A stretch of 64,000 nucleotides of DNA. It comes from Metabacillus sp. KUDC1714. Its GTDB lineage: Bacteria; Bacillota; Bacilli; Bacillales; Bacillaceae. The stretch spans positions 1,769,501 to 1,833,500 of the forward strand of contig NZ_CP055263.1 in assembly GCF_014217835.1 (NCBI RefSeq), read 5' to 3'. The number at the start of each line of letters is the position of its first letter. Position 1 is the first letter of the stretch. The notes beneath the pieces are model-generated. The model was not told where the DNA came from and did not search any database. It worked only from the letters and a program-made list of their open reading frames with translations. Of this stretch, positions 41,730-50,077 are shown in pieces. A program made the position numbers and the translations under genes.

Positions 41730-43829
41730 ATGGAACTTCCAATCCTATTATCTGGACCGATTATTCGTAAAGTAGACCCAACACAGGTGTATATTTGGAT
41801 TGCAACAAGCAAGGACTTTCATATAAAAGCAGAGCTTTATCAAGTAGGCACTAATCAAGATTCCAAGGATGATAAACAGCTACAAGTTCGTACAATATTA
41901 AAATCAATTCGTCTTGGAAAACAACTCTTTATCCATTTAGTACACATCACACCTTTAGAGGAAAACCTACCTGTTGATCAATTACTTGGCTATAATTTGT
42001 TTTTTACAAAGGGATCTAATAAATATGATTTAAGCAGCCTTGGTTTACTTTCCCCCAATAACCCTAACTCAATTGTCTATGGAGATTTCTTATATCCTAC
42101 CTTCTATATTAATTCAAAACCAGAATCAGCCATTCTTTATGGCTCATGTAGAAAATTACACGGGAAAGGACAGGATGCATTAGCAAGGGCAGACGAAATG
42201 ATTGCAAAAAAACCATTAGACAAAGAAGTAAGGCCCAGCTCCCTCTATATGTTAGGTGATCAAATCTATGCAGATGATGTTGCAGATCCAATCTTTCCTA
42301 TTATCCAAGAAATGAGTCGTCAATTAACAGGGCATGAACAAGAAGATTTATCTAAAGTGGAGCCGTCTCTTAAAAGGAATAACTTTAAACAACGTTTAAC
42401 AAAAATCCAGGGCAGACAGTTTATAATCGAGCAGTTTTGTAAATTCACCTCTTCAAATGCCTATAACCACCTTATAACGTTCGGAGAATATGCAACAATG
42501 TACTTATTAAGCTGGAGTCCAGTACTTTGGCAAATGGCCAAGGAAGAGCATGTAATGTATACGTTTGAGGAAGCTTATCAACACAATCTGATCCATTTTA
42601 ATTCTCCCAAAAAGGCAGCGTCTCTTAAGGAACATCATGATGAGTATCTCCAACATAAGGATCGCTATCATGAACAATCACTCGATATCGAACAATTCCA
42701 ACAGTCGGTTGCAAAGGTTCGACGCTTATTAGCCAATATCCCCACCTATATGATATTTGATGATCACGATATTACAGATGACTGGAATATTTCATTAGAA
42801 TGGAAAAAACAAGTCCATGAAGCTCCATTAGGAAGACATACAATTGCTAACGGTCTTGCTGCTTACTGGGCCTTCCAAGGGTGGGGAAATGACCCAAGCC
42901 GATTTGACCAATCCTTTATTTCAGCCATGAATCAATATTTCAATGGCTTTCATGCAGAAGCACCCGCTTACAAGAATTGGCTTCAAACGTTGGAGGAATT
43001 TCAATCATGGCATTTTACAGCTCCAACTACACCTTTGACATTATTCCTTGATACTCGAACATTACGAGAATACGATTCTACACCAAAGCAAGTAAAATGG
43101 ACGAATTTGATTGAGGAAACGACAAAAACCCCTAAGTTAATTGGGAAAAAAGGATGGGAACTTGTTAATCAAACATTACAAGACAGCGATTGGAATAAAG
43201 GGGAACCTTTAATAATCGCTTCTCCAGCACCACTATATGGAGTCGGTGTTATCGAATCATTTTTGAAAAATAATATCTACCCTTTTCGAGTACTTGGTGT
43301 ACCAGTCCATTACAAATTAGACTTTGAAGCATGGAAATATAATGTTGAAGGCTTTTCTTCTTTTCTTCATTACCTTAAGGAATGGATGCCTAGTGAATGC
43401 ATCATTTTATCAGGTGATGTTCATTATGCTTCAACTGTAAAAGCTGATGTCGAAATAAACAACGAACAGCTCTCTATCTATCAGCTTACAAGTAGTCCAA
43501 TGAAGAATATGAGCTTTGAAGGATTGTTCGGAAGTTTGCTTAAACTCATTGTTTGGATTACAACACTCAGACAAAAGGAGAAAACGGTAAACAGATATTA
43601 CGATGATAAGAATCCTATTCTCAAAGAGAGTGACTTAACTCATCAGTCAGCTAACATGGTGTGGAAGGAAAAAATAAGCTATCAATCTTTGGAACATGGC
43701 ACTATCATAGAAACAGCTAATAACCTTGGTCTATTAACACGTACGAATAAGACTATTCAAAATGTGTTATTACAAGATTTTAATGAACAGCGCGGTTATG
43801 GAAAGTTTGAGCCTTTTCCTTTAAAGTAG
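41730..43829 (+). CDS. PhoD-like metallophosphatase
   Basis: The 699-residue protein has a PhoD-type phosphatase domain: ILYGSCRKL near 130, SLYMLGDQIYADDV near 175, TYMIFDDHDITDDWN near 345 and CIILSGDVHYAS near 560, which supply the Asp, Asn and His metal ligands. Classical PhoD is exported by the twin-arginine route, but no signal peptide is visible here, so this one is likely cytoplasmic. It is longer than B. subtilis PhoD (583), with an extra N-terminal beta domain. The reaction is probably hydrolysis of a phosphodiester or monoester. Weak ribosome site GGTGA; single gene. Confidence 0.8.
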   Translation: MELPILLSGPIIRKVDPTQVYIWIATSKDFHIKAELYQVGTNQDSKDDKQLQVRTILKSIRLGKQLFIHLVHITPLEENLPVDQLLGYNLFFTKGSNKYDLSSLGLLSPNNPNSIVYGDFLYPTFYINSKPESAILYGSCRKLHGKGQDALARADEMIAKKPLDKEVRPSSLYMLGDQIYADDVADPIFPIIQEMSRQLTGHEQEDLSKVEPSLKRNNFKQRLTKIQGRQFIIEQFCKFTSSNAYNHLITFGEYATMYLLSWSPVLWQMAKEEHVMYTFEEAYQHNLIHFNSPKKAASLKEHHDEYLQHKDRYHEQSLDIEQFQQSVAKVRRLLANIPTYMIFDDHDITDDWNISLEWKKQVHEAPLGRHTIANGLAAYWAFQGWGNDPSRFDQSFISAMNQYFNGFHAEAPAYKNWLQTLEEFQSWHFTAPTTPLTLFLDTRTLREYDSTPKQVKWTNLIEETTKTPKLIGKKGWELVNQTLQDSDWNKGEPLIIASPAPLYGVGVIESFLKNNIYPFRVLGVPVHYKLDFEAWKYNVEGFSSFLHYLKEWMPSECIILSGDVHYASTVKADVEINNEQLSIYQLTSSPMKNMSFEGLFGSLLKLIVWITTLRQKEKTVNRYYDDKNPILKESDLTHQSANMVWKEKISYQSLEHGTIIETANNLGLLTRTNKTIQNVLLQDFNEQRGYGKFEPFPLK

Positions 43830-43875
43830 AAGAAAGACCTCTAATAGCTACTTACCAATAGCAATTAAATACGAA

Positions 43876-43934
43876 GCCTATGAGGTTGACTCAAAACCAC
43901 AGGAAGCAGGCCCCTTTGAGTCAACCTCTATGAA
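43876..43934. repeat. Palindromic repeat family B copy 2
   Basis: GAGGTTGACTCAAA (43882-43895) and TTTGAGTCAACCTC (43915-43928) form a perfect 14-base stem. Arms and part of the loop (GCAGG.CCC) match the terminator at 38284-38328. It lies after the phosphatase gene but has no T run. The remainder of 43830-44110 is plain. Confidence 0.65.
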
Positions 43935-44110
43935 TCTAAAAACCTTACATAATGATTTTTCACGAACACCCTTAGAAGTCAGTTACATAATGAGAAAGCA
44001 CGAAAATAGCTTGATTATAGACAGATGGTTTCGTTTGCTATATGATTTATGAAATATTATGATGCTGTTTTTAAGCTAAATTGTATGAAAAAAGGAAGAA
44101 GGAAAAAGAT

Positions 44111-45046
44111 TTGAGCAACAAAAGTAAATATCCGATTTATATATCTCTATTTTTCGTTATGGTGATTTGGGGATTCAATGTTATTGCAACAAAACTACTT
44201 GTCACAAGCTTTATGCCAGTCACGATGACAGCACTGCGAATTTTCACGGCAGGTGTTGGTGTGTTCATCATCCTATTTTACTTAAGACTAATTAGAATGC
44301 CCTCAAAAAAAGAATTTCTTTATATTCTAATCTGTTCACTCTTTAATGTTGTTGGGCATCATTACTTTTTATCCGTTGGGTTAAAGGGAACGTCAGCATC
44401 TAACGGTGGCCTTATATTAGGTATGGGACCTATATTAACTACGATTCTAGCAATCTTTTTTCTAAAAAATAAAGTTACCTTACTACGCTTTTGCGGAGTT
44501 ATTTTCGGTTTTATTGGAATTTCATTTATTGTGTTCCAAAGCGGTGAAGGGCTACAACTCATATCCTTAGGTGATATTCACGTATTTTTATCAATATTTT
44601 TACAAACGATAAGCTTTATCATGATCAAAAAGGTTTCTTCTACATTAGATCCACGTCTTATGACAGGATATATGTTGATAATCGGGTCAGTTTTCTTATT
44701 CATCATCAGCGTAATTGTAGAACCGAATGGCTTTCAAAGCATGGCTAGTGGATCGTCCACTGTGTGGATCATCTTTTTTGCATCTGCCTTCTTAGCAACA
44801 TCTGTTGGACATATGACATACAATTACGCGATTGGAAAAGTAGGTGCAGCCGAATCTGCCATATTCATTAATCTTAATCCGTTCTTCGCATTAGTGGGAG
44901 CTGCACTGTTTTTAGATGAAATGATTACCTTCACTCAAGTAATCGGGTTTATCTTTATCATATTTGGCGTTGTCTTAGGTGCCGGGGGATTAGAGGAATT
45001 GTTACGACACCAAAAAAGCAAAAGAGAAATGATTATTTCAAAATAA
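44111..45046 (+). CDS. EamA-family (DMT) transporter
   Basis: About 311 residues and ten membrane helices in two EamA repeats. The first has SASNGGLILGMGPILTTILA near 105, the second has AAESAIFINLNPFFALVGAALF near 255. The start is probably the TTG at 44111, because GGAAGAAGG lies just before it; no upstream ATG in frame exists. EamA proteins export metabolites such as amino acids or drugs. The adenine deaminase gene follows on the same strand but has its own promoter, so a purine link is only a possibility. Confidence 0.85.
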   Translation: MSNKSKYPIYISLFFVMVIWGFNVIATKLLVTSFMPVTMTALRIFTAGVGVFIILFYLRLIRMPSKKEFLYILICSLFNVVGHHYFLSVGLKGTSASNGGLILGMGPILTTILAIFFLKNKVTLLRFCGVIFGFIGISFIVFQSGEGLQLISLGDIHVFLSIFLQTISFIMIKKVSSTLDPRLMTGYMLIIGSVFLFIISVIVEPNGFQSMASGSSTVWIIFFASAFLATSVGHMTYNYAIGKVGAAESAIFINLNPFFALVGAALFLDEMITFTQVIGFIFIIFGVVLGAGGLEELLRHQKSKREMIISK

Positions 45047-45100
45047 ATCAATTTGAGGCTTTAGTTGTTAAAGGACCACAATAAAGTTATGTTAAAAATC

Positions 45101-45129
45101 TTGACATACAATGTTAGGGTAACTAGTAT
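45101..45129 (+). promoter_or_regulatory. Sigma-A-type promoter of ade
   Basis: TTGACA (45101-45106) and TAGTAT (45124-45129) are 17 bases apart. The resulting leader before ade would be about 165 bases. Confidence 0.7.
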
Positions 45130-45158
45130 TTATCTTAATAGGCATAATTTAAAATCTT

Positions 45159-45245
45159 ATGCAAAAACAGCAACTAATCAAACAAAAACTAACATTCTCT
45201 TTTACTCTCAAAGCAGGTCATACGAAAGCCGCAAAAAGAAAGTAA
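45159..45245 (+). CDS. Possible 28-codon leader peptide in the ade leader
   Basis: An ATG opens a 28-residue frame, MQKQQLIKQK..., rich in Lys and Gln, whose stop lies in the 5' arm of the ade leader hairpin. There is no good ribosome site before it, so it may be chance. It is listed because of its position relative to the attenuator. Confidence 0.2.
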   Translation: MQKQQLIKQKLTFSFTLKAGHTKAAKRK

Positions 45246-45275
45246 TTCACACTTTTTTAATGCGGTTTTTTTCGT
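45225..45275 (+). terminator. Attenuator-like terminator in the ade leader
   Basis: AAAGCCGCA pairs with TGCGGTTTT (one G-U), with an inner stem AAAAGAAAGT/ACACTTTTTT. A run of T follows. It stands between the promoter and the ade start codon, so it can end transcription early. No purine-riboswitch core was recognised upstream. Confidence 0.7.
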
Positions 45276-45300
45276 ATAAAACGAAAGGGGTTTTATTTTT

Positions 45301-47034
45301 ATGGAGCCATTTGTAAGAAGACTCGAAGCAGCAGCCAAGAAAATAAAAGCTGATTTAGTCATTAAAAACGGTAAAATCATTGATGTATTTAATGGTGAAT
45401 TAATTGAGGAAACAATCGCCATTACTGACGGAACCATTGTTGGTGTCGGCGACTATGAAGGGGTAACAACCATTGATGCGAAAGGAAAGTTTATCTCTCC
45501 AGGTTTTATCGATGGCCATGTTCATATCGAGTCTGCGATGGTCACACCTTTTCAATTTTCTCAGGTTGTCATACCACATGGAGTAACTACCGTCATTGCG
45601 GACCCCCATGAGATTGCAAATGTTAATGGAACCGATGGAATACAGTTTATGATCGATTCCGCGAAGGACGCACCCTTAAACATTTATTACATGCTCCCTT
45701 CATGTGTTCCTGCAACACCGTTTGAACATGCTGGCGCAATCCTTTCAGCTGAAGATTTGCAGCCCTTTTATCAGCATGACTGTGTATTAGGCTTAGGAGA
45801 AGTCATGGACTTTCCATCAGTATTTAATCAAGATCCAGCTATGTTAAAAAAAATCAATGCCGCTAATCTGCTAAAGAAAAAAATTGACGGTCATGCAGCC
45901 GGAATTTCAGGAGATCCTTTAAATGTTTACTTAACAGCTGGTATTAAAACAGACCATGAATGTGTCACTCCTGAAGAAGCGTATGACCGTTTAAAAAAGG
46001 GCATGTATGTCATGCTTAGAGAAGGGTCTGCTGCAAAGGATTTAGTATCATTATTGCCAGTGGTCACTGAAAGAAATGCCCGTCGCTGTTTATTTGTTAC
46101 TGATGATAAACATTTAGATGATTTACTTGCACAAGGTAGCATTGATTATAGTATTTCACTTTCTATTAAAAACGGGCTAGATCCCATTCTTGCCTACCAA
46201 ATGGCTACAATAAATGCAGCAGAATGCTTCGACTTAAAGACAAAGGGTGCAATTGCTCCTGGGTATGACGCAGATCTGATTTTATTAAATGATCTTGAGA
46301 GCGTAGATATAGACCAAGTTTTCATTAAAGGAAAACGTATAGCTGAAAAGGGTGATTTTGTTGTCACCGAAAACACTACATCAGATGTAAGCATACCTAA
46401 CAATTTGTTAAATACAGTTCATTTTAAAAATTTCTCAGTCGAGGAGTTACAATTAAAATCTCTAGAGAATGCTAAAGCAAATATAATCGAGGTTCTTCCA
46501 AATAAAATAATAACAAAGCATATTGTCGAAGAGATTGAAACAAGCAACGGGTTCTTTCAACCATCGATTGATAAGGACCAGCTTAAAATTGCTGTAATTG
46601 AACGACATAACCAGACAGGAAATATTGGGCTAGGCATAGTAAAGGGGTTTGGTCTAACAGCCGGAGCAATTGCTACAACTATCGCTCATGATTCACATAA
46701 TGTTGTTGCTCTTGCTACAAACGATTATGATCTCCACAAAGCAACTGAAATGATGAAGGATATGGGTGGAGGAATGGTTGTCATAAAGGATGGCGAAGTA
46801 TTGGCTTCATTACCACTAGAAATATCTGGATTGATGACCGCCAATCCCTTTGCAATCATAAATGATAAGTTGATGGATATCGATCATGCTTTAAAAGAAA
46901 TTGGCTTTAAAGGCAACTTTAATCCATTTTTAACTTTATCCTTTTTGGCTTTACCAGTAATACCAGAGCTAAAACTTACTGATCTCGGACTCTTTCAAGT
47001 GAAAGACTTTAAACATATTGATGTTATTCTTTAA
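45301..47034 (+). CDS. ade: Adenine deaminase
   Basis: The 577-residue amidohydrolase has the same length as B. subtilis AdeC. Metal-binding motifs are GFIDGHVHIESAMVTP near 70, the Glu in LGLGEVMDF near 165, IDGHAAGISG near 198 and the Asp in FVTDDKHLDDL near 265. The C-terminal part has the family's NIGLGIVKGFGLTAGAIATT and IAHDSHNVVALA. It deaminates adenine to hypoxanthine, feeding purine salvage and releasing ammonia. Expression probably passes through the attenuator in its leader. AAAGGGG precedes the ATG. Confidence 0.95.
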   Translation: MEPFVRRLEAAAKKIKADLVIKNGKIIDVFNGELIEETIAITDGTIVGVGDYEGVTTIDAKGKFISPGFIDGHVHIESAMVTPFQFSQVVIPHGVTTVIADPHEIANVNGTDGIQFMIDSAKDAPLNIYYMLPSCVPATPFEHAGAILSAEDLQPFYQHDCVLGLGEVMDFPSVFNQDPAMLKKINAANLLKKKIDGHAAGISGDPLNVYLTAGIKTDHECVTPEEAYDRLKKGMYVMLREGSAAKDLVSLLPVVTERNARRCLFVTDDKHLDDLLAQGSIDYSISLSIKNGLDPILAYQMATINAAECFDLKTKGAIAPGYDADLILLNDLESVDIDQVFIKGKRIAEKGDFVVTENTTSDVSIPNNLLNTVHFKNFSVEELQLKSLENAKANIIEVLPNKIITKHIVEEIETSNGFFQPSIDKDQLKIAVIERHNQTGNIGLGIVKGFGLTAGAIATTIAHDSHNVVALATNDYDLHKATEMMKDMGGGMVVIKDGEVLASLPLEISGLMTANPFAIINDKLMDIDHALKEIGFKGNFNPFLTLSFLALPVIPELKLTDLGLFQVKDFKHIDVIL

Positions 47035-47039
47035 ATATT

Positions 47040-47106
47040 GGCTCTGTTAAACATCGTTGTTGATTTCCGCTTGTATTGAGAGAATCGGTGGACCTTCGAT
47101 TCTCTC
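47040..47106. other. Possible MITE-end remnant and ade terminator hairpin
   Basis: GGCTCTGTTAAACATCGTTG (47040-47059) resembles the GGCT...TTGTTG ends of the MITEs at 23467 and 55130, but no partner end is nearby. It is followed by GAGAGAATCG and CGATTCTCTC (47078-47106), a perfect ten-base stem without a T run. Confidence 0.4.
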
Positions 47107-47134
47107 ACTTCAAAGCTAGCTGACGTTAATTAAC

Positions 47135-48247
47135 TTACCCACAGCATTTTTTGTACTTTTTCCCACTTCCACAAGGGCATGGTTCATTTCTTCCAACCTT
47201 TTCAGTTTGTACAGGCGAACTACCCTCAGTTAATTTCAACTTCCATTCCTCCATAAGAGGATGATCCAACCCAATTATTTTGTAGTAGCTATACGCTAAC
47301 TGCTCAACTTCAACTAAAAAAGAGGTAGGTCTTTCACTTACATATTGATTTATTTCTGGCTCTGCTGCAGGACTTAGCTGATGAATAAGTGCTTCAAAAA
47401 TGATGGCTTGACTATCTTCATCCTCTACCTGACGATAAGCATTTCGTAAAACCTCTACTGCATAATCAGTCTTTATATTCTCGATTATAGAGGCAGCAAA
47501 AATATTCGATTCTTCTTTTAAAAGATATGGCGCAACTGCTTCTACAACCTCGTCCGTTTGGAAGGAAATCAATGCTGCGGCAACTTCCTCAAGCAAAATG
47601 TCCTCATCTCGTACAAGCAAGGGAGCTAGTGTTTGTATGTACTTATCATTCTTCATTAAACCAATCATATAAACCGCAAGGATTCCCTTGTAACTAAACC
47701 AATTATCTTTTAGATTTTCTTGCACAACTTTATCTAGTTGAGCTTCTGTAACCCAACCCTTTTTCACGAGCGTATAAGCAACCTTTTTGGCTTTTATATA
47801 AAAATTCGAATTAAGGTATGTTTCAGCCTCTAGCTTTTTGGCAAAATCCTCGATTAATAACCAGACCTCTTCTTCCATTCCATCTACTAATACCTCATAT
47901 AAAGGCCAGTAATCATTAGGAATGAATGTTTTGAGCTCCTCCTTATGTTTTAAGGCAAGTTCAGGGTCCAAATCAGCTAATAACTGAAAGTATAAATGGC
48001 TCATGTTACTAGGCGTATGTTGGGCTCCTTCAACTAAATGTCCAACAATCTCTTCATGCATTGGATTAATTGATAAATAAATTAAAATTGTTGATCTTTT
48101 TTCTTCATTTTCCACAGCTTCTCTTACAAGCTTTTCAATCCAGCGCTTACTAACATTTGGGTAATCATGTAAGGCTTGGACAACAAATTCCTGGACAATT
48201 AGATCATCCGTAATAAGGAAGGGTTCAATTCTGTCTTTAAAATTCAT
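47135..48247 (-). CDS. HEAT-like repeat protein with C-terminal SEC-C zinc motif
   Basis: The 370-residue acidic protein is built of helical pairs resembling HEAT repeats (for example [20 protein letters not shown] and [18 protein letters not shown]). It ends in [19 protein letters not shown], a textbook SEC-C motif with C-x-C and CC ligands for zinc. SEC-C tails occur on SecA and on many unrelated proteins, where they bind SecB, ribosomes or other partners. No signal peptide. The role is unknown; a protein-binding adaptor is likely from the architecture. Confidence 0.82.
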   Translation of the reverse strand: MNFKDRIEPFLITDDLIVQEFVVQALHDYPNVSKRWIEKLVREAVENEEKRSTILIYLSINPMHEEIVGHLVEGAQHTPSNMSHLYFQLLADLDPELALKHKEELKTFIPNDYWPLYEVLVDGMEEEVWLLIEDFAKKLEAETYLNSNFYIKAKKVAYTLVKKGWVTEAQLDKVVQENLKDNWFSYKGILAVYMIGLMKNDKYIQTLAPLLVRDEDILLEEVAAALISFQTDEVVEAVAPYLLKEESNIFAASIIENIKTDYAVEVLRNAYRQVEDEDSQAIIFEALIHQLSPAAEPEINQYVSERPTSFLVEVEQLAYSYYKIIGLDHPLMEEWKLKLTEGSSPVQTEKVGRNEPCPCGSGKKYKKCCG

Positions 48248-48438
48248 ATTATAGTCCTCTCTATTTCTATATTTTTCTTTTGCAAAAAAATCATCTACCT
48301 ATGTTTTAACATGTGTATCTTTTCAAAACAATGACGCAAAACTAATGCGAGGAAAAAATCATAAGGTAGGGGTTTGAGCCAGTTTGGGTAGTGGGAATAA
48401 TTAACTACATTTATTATTTGAAAACGCATTTATTTTTA

Positions 48439-48489
48439 TTGACAACATGTATATACAAGTTTAAGATAAATACATGACATGTATATACA
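48439..48489 (+). promoter_or_regulatory. treP promoter with two TreR operators
   Basis: TTGACA (48439-48444) and TAAGAT (48462-48467) are 17 bases apart. The core TGTATATACA, the centre of known TreR operators, occurs at 48448-48457 between them and again at 48480-48489, 32 bases on (about three helical turns). The 336-base gap before treP holds nothing else certain. Confidence 0.8.
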
Positions 48490-48583
48490 TATTTCGACAA
48501 GCAGATTCAATAATGAAACCGCTTAGCTTGTTCAAATATGTATTAAAATATTTACACGAAAAGATGGATATGGAGGGAAAACC

Positions 48584-49984
48584 ATGAGTGTTGATCAAAA
48601 ACAAGTAAATCAAATTATAGACGCAATAGGTGGTAAAGATAATATATCAGCAGCAACACACTGTGTTACACGATTACGCTTTGCTTTAGCAGATGAAGGA
48701 AAAGTAGATAAAGAGGCGCTTGAATCGATAGATCTTGTTAAAGGATCATTTTCAACTAATGGACAGTTTCAAGTAGTTATTGGCCAAGGTACTGTTGATA
48801 AAGTATATAAAGAGCTTGTAAGTCAAACTGGGGTAGGGGAAGCATCTAAAGATGATGTGAAAAAGGCTTCTGAGAAGCATTTAAACCCACTTCAGCGTGC
48901 GATTAAAACATTAGCAGATATCTTTATTCCTATCTTACCTGCCATTGTTACAGCTGGGTTATTAATGGGAATCAATAACATCTTAACGGGACCAGGGATT
49001 TTCTTTGATGAGGCTTTAATCGAGGTTTATCCCCAATGGGCAGATGTAGCAAGCATCATTAACTTAATTGCTAACACTGCGTTTGTGTTCTTACCTGGAT
49101 TAATCGGTTGGTCTGCTGTAAATAGATTCGGTGGAAGTCCGTTACTAGGTATCGTGCTTGGTCTAATGCTTGTTCACCCTGACCTTTTAAACGCTTGGGG
49201 CTATGGAGCAGCAGAAGAAATTCCGACATGGAACTTATTTGGTTTAGAAGTACAGAAGGTTGGTTACCAAGGACAGGTTTTACCAGTCCTACTAGCTTCA
49301 TATGTTTTATCTAAGATTGAAGTGTTCTTAAGAAAACTCATTCCAGATGCGTTTCAACTACTACTTGTTGCACCAATTACACTTTTGGTAACTGGACTAG
49401 TTTCATTTATCGCAATAGGACCAATTACATTTGCAATTGGTAACGTTATAACTGATGCGGTTGTAGGAATTTTCAATGTAGCACCAATTGTAGGAGGATT
49501 AATTTACGGTGGGCTTTACGCACCTTTAGTTATCACTGGTATGCACCATACATTCTTAGCAGTAGACCTACAGTTAATCGGAAATACTGGCGGTACCTTC
49601 TTATGGCCAATGGTTGCATTATCAAATATTGCTCAAGGTACGGCAGCTCTAGCAATGATGTTCATATTAAAAGATGAGAAGCTTAAAAGTCTATCAATAA
49701 CATCCGCTGTTTCTGCTTATCTTGGTATTACTGAGCCAGCAATGTTCGGTGTAAACTTACGTTTCCGCTTTGCCTTCATCTCAGCTATTATTGGCTCGGC
49801 AATTGCAGGAGCATTCATCTCAATTCAAGGCGTAAAGGCTCCATCTATAGGTGTTGGCGGCCTTCCGGGATTCCTATCCATCTTCCCGGAAAACTGGGGA
49901 TCATTCTTTATCGGTATGATTATTGTAATTGTAGTACCATTTGTCCTAACCTTGTTATTCGGAAAAATACGTAAAGAAAAATAA
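48584..49984 (+). CDS. treP: Trehalose-specific PTS enzyme IIBC (TreP)
   Basis: The 466-residue protein begins with a IIB domain (1-90); the phosphorylated Cys is in AATHCVTRLRF near residue 27. A IIC membrane domain follows with about ten helices, containing FGGSPLLGIVLGLMLVHP, the substrate-site region GLYAPLVITGMHHTF, and the closing GITEPAMFGVNLRFRFAF. There is no IIA domain, so a shared IIA (glucose type) must donate phosphate. It imports trehalose as trehalose-6-phosphate. AGGGAAAAC precedes the ATG; two TreR operators lie upstream. Confidence 0.94.
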   Translation: MSVDQKQVNQIIDAIGGKDNISAATHCVTRLRFALADEGKVDKEALESIDLVKGSFSTNGQFQVVIGQGTVDKVYKELVSQTGVGEASKDDVKKASEKHLNPLQRAIKTLADIFIPILPAIVTAGLLMGINNILTGPGIFFDEALIEVYPQWADVASIINLIANTAFVFLPGLIGWSAVNRFGGSPLLGIVLGLMLVHPDLLNAWGYGAAEEIPTWNLFGLEVQKVGYQGQVLPVLLASYVLSKIEVFLRKLIPDAFQLLLVAPITLLVTGLVSFIAIGPITFAIGNVITDAVVGIFNVAPIVGGLIYGGLYAPLVITGMHHTFLAVDLQLIGNTGGTFLWPMVALSNIAQGTAALAMMFILKDEKLKSLSITSAVSAYLGITEPAMFGVNLRFRFAFISAIIGSAIAGAFISIQGVKAPSIGVGGLPGFLSIFPENWGSFFIGMIIVIVVPFVLTLLFGKIRKEK

Positions 49985-50035
49985 AAAAAAAAAGCGGAGA
50001 GCCTGTCGTTTAGATTAGGCTCCCTGCTTTTTCAC
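49985..50035 (+). terminator. Terminator-like hairpin between treP and treA
   Basis: AAAGCGGAGAGCCT and AGGCTCCCTGCTTT form the stem, followed by TTTTC. It could lower treA and treR expression relative to treP. Confidence 0.75.
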
Positions 50036-50077
50036 ATCATATAGCAAAATATTGAACCTGACAGGATGGTGTAAAAA

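Noticed and set aside
45101..45300. Purine riboswitch before ade
   Set aside because: The conserved core of the guanine/adenine aptamer could not be found in the leader.
48513..48527. CcpA (cre) site ATGAAACCGCTTAGC upstream of treP
   Set aside because: Two positions depart from the consensus, including a symmetric one, so it is too weak to call although catabolite control of tre would be expected.
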